Positions 60,366 through 64,000 of a stretch of 64,000 bases of DNA are shown here, in pieces; position 1 is the stretch's first letter, and each line of letters begins with the position of its first letter. Made by a program: the position numbers and the translations under genes. Under the pieces are notes generated by a model, which ran no database searches, was not told the DNA's origin, and saw nothing but the letters and a program-made list of their open reading frames with translations. Source of the DNA: Epiperipatus broadwayi (Eukaryota > Onychophora > Udeonychophora > Euonychophora > Peripatidae); the NCBI GenBank assembly GCA_028023455.1, contig JAQFVV010012510.1, positions 1,713,420 through 1,777,419 on the forward strand, in the 5' to 3' direction.

Positions 60366-61117
60366 ACTACAATTAGAAGGTTTTGCAGGCAATTTATTAA
60401 CTTTGCTAATTTTCATATTATTAGATTTTATTATAATGCAAATTAAGATGTTGTTATTTGCGGTTAGTCTAATTCTTTTCTGCATATAATTATTTTTAAA
60501 GTGATTCAATATTGCCTGTATTGACCAGCTTATTCACAGTCACACGTATATGCTTAACTTCATTAATAAATACATAACTAGTCAGTACACAATAATACAT
60601 GCAACTTTTTTTTAAACATATATTACATTGCATTAGAACAAGTTTATTGTTATATAAATTGTTTATAGATAAAGACTGGTATTATAAATAATATTTAAAT
60701 GTAGAATGTAAGCAAAAATATTTGCATTTAGATTAAATATAAGCAATAAATTTTAAATAAAAGTGGACTAAGGGCTCTTGCTCCTAGTGAGACTCCTATG
60801 CCTTGATGCTGATTAAATTTCTTCATTCTCTTTTCCGAAGATAAAAAAATATGCGAATCATGATTTTCTTTTTTTAATTTAAAATGTACTTTTTTATTAT
60901 TATTAATTGAGCAAGAGTAAATTTTCAGTTAAATAAATAATTATTAGTAATTTTTAACTACAAATGTTGTGTTACTGCTTAAACGTTTTATTTTACTTGC
61001 ACTTAATTTTGAAATCATTTGTAGCAGAATTTTATAAAAGAGTTGCAAAAATGTTTATAATAAAATATTGTTTGTCTATAGGAAGAAATTCATGTTCTAT
61101 TCGCTCTCACATTCGTT
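60366..61117. other. AT-rich non-coding DNA
   Basis: 60640-61080 is a diverged copy of 55990-56730 without the LINE tail (gcaaataaaaactg / gataaagactgg; attgtttgtctata twice). This indicates an old segmental duplication or a shared long repeat. Confidence 0.45.
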
Positions 61118-61202
61118 TGTCAAAGCATCAACCGGGAAGCGAACCCGGGACAACTGCTTGTTAAGGCGGCTGTGCTAACCACTCGGCCACCAACGCTTGA
61201 CA
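61118..61202 (-). mobile_element. tRNA-derived SINE, best preserved
   Basis: Its reverse complement reads tggccgagtggttagcacag (box A as in Ser/Leu-type tRNAs) and gggttcgcttcccggt (box B). It is the most tRNA-like copy, but the anticodon arm is not canonical and an extra 5' head, caagcgt, is present, so it is a SINE, not a tRNA gene. Confidence 0.88.
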
Positions 61203-62029
61203 GGCCAGAGCAAGTTTATTATTAAATAAATAATTATTAATACTTTTTCAGAATATTGCATGTTTAATTACAAATGCAATTTTTTTGACAGATTAATAAC
61301 CGTTTATTTTTTATAAGGGATCCATTTTAATTGCTTAGTAACAATTTACATACGAGCTTTTTTTTTTAGCAAACTATGTCATTTGTACTACTTCCTTTTC
61401 ATCTAATCATTTTCTGCGTACAGAAAAGATATCAAAAATCTTTTTATCTTTCAAAATATCAAAAAAGAATATATATATGCACATTATTATATAAGAAATG
61501 TAAATAGTAATAGTTACGCAGTTTCACAATGATGTAAAAAAAGAAACTTTAATAAACACATAAATCTAAATTATATTAAAGTGTAACATAAATAGTAATA
61601 ATAAATTTAATAAAATAAAATGTAAAGCAACCTAATTTTTTTTAAAAGTATTTTCATAATTCTGAGATAAATGAAAAAATATGATCACAATTTGTAAGTA
61701 CATAATGTTAAAATTTTTTATACTTATGAAACCTTAATGACGCAAACTAATTTCACTAAAACTTATTATGTGACTCTATATATTAATATGATAAGTAAAT
61801 TTACATTAAAAATAGTAAATGGAAAGCTACAGCGATAATAATTATCAATTATTTGCCATACTTATTGTTTTATATTCTATGTTTTTAACATTTATACTAT
61901 ATGAGTGCATTGGTAAAAATATACAAATTAATGTTGATTATTATTGAGTTCTATGCCACAATAAACAAAAAATAAATATCTGCATTTGTAATTTTAAACA
62001 GTTGTTATACATACAGAAATTCATATACA
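61203..62029. other. AT-rich non-coding DNA
   Basis: No gene or repeat family member was identified. Confidence 0.4.
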
Positions 62030-62143
62030 TATGACAAAGAAATCAAGTCATATGTCACATGATCTAATTTAATAAGCTTGAATTACAAATGTTATATATA
62101 GAGCTCACAAATAAGCTCTTAGCAAGCTTTGCAGAATATTCCC

Positions 62144-62183
62144 AACCCCAGCCCGATTTCTGCTACTGGCTTCCTCAGTGAGG
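62144..62183 (-). ncRNA. Hammerhead relic, family C
   Basis: On the minus strand: CTCA, CTGAGGA (one change from CTGATGA, at tolerant position 7), AGCCAGTAGCA, GAAA, TCGGGC, TGGGG. The core would be acceptable, but stem III is no longer palindromic and the base before the cleavage site is not T. Confidence 0.5.
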
Positions 62184-62191
62184 TGCTAGGA

Positions 62192-63050
62192 CAGGGATGC
62201 CCAACCTGTAGCTCGCGAGTCACATGTGGCTCGCGTAACTGTTTAATGTGGCTCGAATTGCACTCTTCAAAAAAATTGATAAAATATTTTATGTTCCTTG
62301 ATGGCACATGCACACACTAAAAAATAAAAATTTTTACAATACAAACGATAACGATATGCAGTGTCAGGTTTCACATTAAATAAAATATATTTTTCCTGTA
62401 ATTGTAATTTATATGTATGTTACCAAATTTTTAATAAATAAAATGTATTTACATTTTTTTTTCTTTTTAACATATTACACCATTTTTTTTTTTTTTGCTG
62501 TACACGTTTGGTTTGGTGCTATATATATATATATTGTGTTTAGTGCTCTTGTATATATTGTTGTTTTTATCGAGAAAGATCCTTGTAGACGTTTGGTTTG
62601 GTGCTGTATATATATTGTGTTTAGTGCTGGAAATAGTTTTTATCGAGATAGATCCATGTACACGTATATATTTTGCTGTATATATCGATGTTTAGTGCTG
62701 TAAACAGTTGTTTTTATCCGTGTAGACGTATATATTTTGCTGTATATATATATTGATGTTTAGTGCTGTAAATAGTTGTTTTTATCGAGATAGATTCGTG
62801 TACACATATATATTTTGCTGTATATATTGATGTTTTCATCGAGAAAGATCTGTGTACACGTTATTTTGGCCACATTAGAAACGGCGGATTGATACCAATG
62901 TGAATAGGCCGTCCCCCCCCCACCTATCTCCCTACATTGCAGGTTTAGTACCCAAGTACCATGTTTATAAATGTAATATATAATTGTGGCTCCCCAAATT
63001 TTTTTAAATTCTCAACTGGCTCGCGTCAAGTTAAAGGTTGGGCATCACTG
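62192..63050. mobile_element. hAT-like non-autonomous DNA transposon, 859 bp
   Basis: Terminal inverted repeats CAGGGATGCCCAACCT and AGGTTGGGCATCACTG with a perfect 8-bp target duplication tgctagga (62184-62191 and 63051-63058), diagnostic of hAT elements. Subterminal tggctcgcg repeats lie at both ends. No transposase is present. The interior is mostly a diverged tandem repeat, so it depends on a transposase in trans. Confidence 0.9.
62490..62875 (+). repeat. Diverged tandem repeat inside the hAT-like element
   Basis: About four or five units of 75-95 bp containing tgtttagtgctgtaaatagt, tttttatcgagatagat, and gtgtacacgtatatattttg. It makes overlapping short frames rich in Tyr, Ile and Val that are not genes. 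Confidence 0.85.
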
Positions 63051-63282
63051 TGCTAGGATATTCACAAATAAGATTAATAATACCAGGACAAGCCCAAAAC
63101 TTTATTTAATGGATAACTATTAAGTAGAAAATCTGAAATTTTCAGACATTTATAAATCTTCCAATCCAGTTATTAACTTAATTAGCCATATGAGACTGAA
63201 CCAAGTTCAGATACACCTCATATTAATAACTTTAGCAATATAAAATTGCCAAAACCTTAATAGCAAAAAATAAAATTACGAA

Positions 63283-63700
63283 GAAATAAAGTCATATGTC
63301 ACATGACCTCATTTAACAAGCTTGTATTACAAATGTTATATATAGAACTCACAAATAAGCTCTTAACAAGCTTTGTAGAATATCCCCATATGGCTATTTA
63401 AGTTAGATAGCTGAATTGGAAGACATATGAATGTTTGAAATTTTCAGATTTTCTATTTAATAGTTATCCATTAGATAAAGTGCTGGATTTGTCCTGGTAT
63501 TTTTAATCTAATGCTTGAATATTTTAGCATCTCATTAAGGAAGCCAATAGCAGAATCTGGTCTGGGGTTGAGGATATTCTGCAAAGCTTGGTAAGAGCTT
63601 ATTTGCAAGCTCTATATATAACATTTGTAATACAAGCTTGTTAAATTGAGTCATATGACATATGACTTCATTCCTTTGTAATTTTATTTTTTGCTATTAA
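63283..63700. mobile_element. Family C fold-back element
   Basis: Inverted arms 63290-63390 and 63580-63695 (acaagcttgtattacaaatg and complement; agctcttaacaagcttt and complement) enclose the family C body with its ribozyme relic (63535-63575: CTCA, TTAAGGA, GTCTGGGG). Confidence 0.75.
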
Positions 63701-64000
63701 GGCTTTGGTGATTTTATATTGCTAAAATTGTTAATATATAGTATATCTGAACTTGGTTCAGTCTGAAGCAAGGTCTGAGCGTCATGCTTCATCTTATAAA
63801 CTAATTAGTTTGTAGCCGAATTAAGTTTATAGTTCAATATCAGCAGGGTTTTGCATTAGAGTTAAAAATAATTATGCTTATCAAATGTGTATTACATTTA
63901 AATATTTTGTTTTAAATAAATTTCATTCTATTAATAAAAATTGCTTAACCTATTAGTCAAACAATATATACATCTAGCGATATATATGAGTTAATGCAAA
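63701..64000. other. Family C flank and AT-rich DNA
   Basis: 63701-63770 is the aggctttggtgat segment of family C. The rest shows no feature. Confidence 0.45.

Larger units (their letters stand above)
62030..63270. mobile_element. Family C element interrupted by a hAT-like insertion
   Basis: 62030-62183 and 63059-63270 are the two parts of one family C copy (aagtcatatgtcacatgatc at the left, aaaccttaatagcaaaaaat at the right). The hAT-like element lies between them. The left part carries the hammerhead relic. Confidence 0.75.

Noticed and set aside
61118-61202. Functional tRNA gene (Ser/Leu-like)
   Set aside because: There is an extra 5' head, no proper acceptor pairing or anticodon arm, and multiple dispersed copies with TSDs: it is a SINE.
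62413-62703. Hydrophobic frames inside the hAT-like element
   Set aside because: They are produced by the internal tandem repeat.

Overview
The window is very AT-rich eukaryotic DNA, almost certainly from an invertebrate animal. It contains one probable protein-coding exon with splice sites, many tRNA-derived SINEs, an LTR retroelement, APE-type LINEs, a Penelope-like element (PLE), a hAT-type transposon and long simple-sequence arrays. I could not identify the species. Nothing looks bacterial: there are no operons, no dense genes and no CRISPR. Most short open frames are chance or repeat-derived.

Layout. 0-7.8 kb: AT-rich DNA with fold-back repeats of three families (C, D, B). 7.8-8.3 kb: a 500-N assembly gap. 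8.3-13.3 kb: a gag-only LTR retrotransposon on the minus strand with two LTRs of about 1.43 kb. 14-17 kb: LINE fragments, a SINE and the best host-gene signal, a 110-nt exon (16981-17090) encoding the end of an EMI-like domain. 18-30 kb: more fold-back elements, SINEs and a long AAT microsatellite. 30.9-32.2 kb: an 84-bp higher-order tandem repeat. 32.5-33.8 and 41.8-44.7 kb: decayed LINEs on the minus strand with readable reverse-transcriptase and endonuclease motifs. 36-48 kb: further fold-back elements. 56-59.2 kb: nested fold-back elements and two head-to-head copies of a PLE GIY-YIG-region C-terminus. 59.5-60.4 kb: a minisatellite of 24 units of about 35 bp. 62-63.7 kb: an 859-bp hAT-like element inserted in a fold-back repeat.

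The most interesting content is a set of dispersed, mostly palindromic retroelements with hammerhead-ribozyme motifs. I call the families A, B and C. In the best copies the order is stem I strand, CTGATGA, stem II hairpin, GAAA, a tiny self-complementary stem III, cleavage site, stem I strand. A loop-less palindromic stem III is what is known for type I hammerheads of PLEs and animal retrozymes, which work as dimers. Several copies have 11-16 bp target-site duplications. One copy shows a 466-bp monomer period, and one has a 229-bp tandem duplication whose breakpoint lies at the predicted cleavage site. Family D abuts PLE coding sequence, so PLE machinery is the natural candidate for mobilising these elements; that link is inference.
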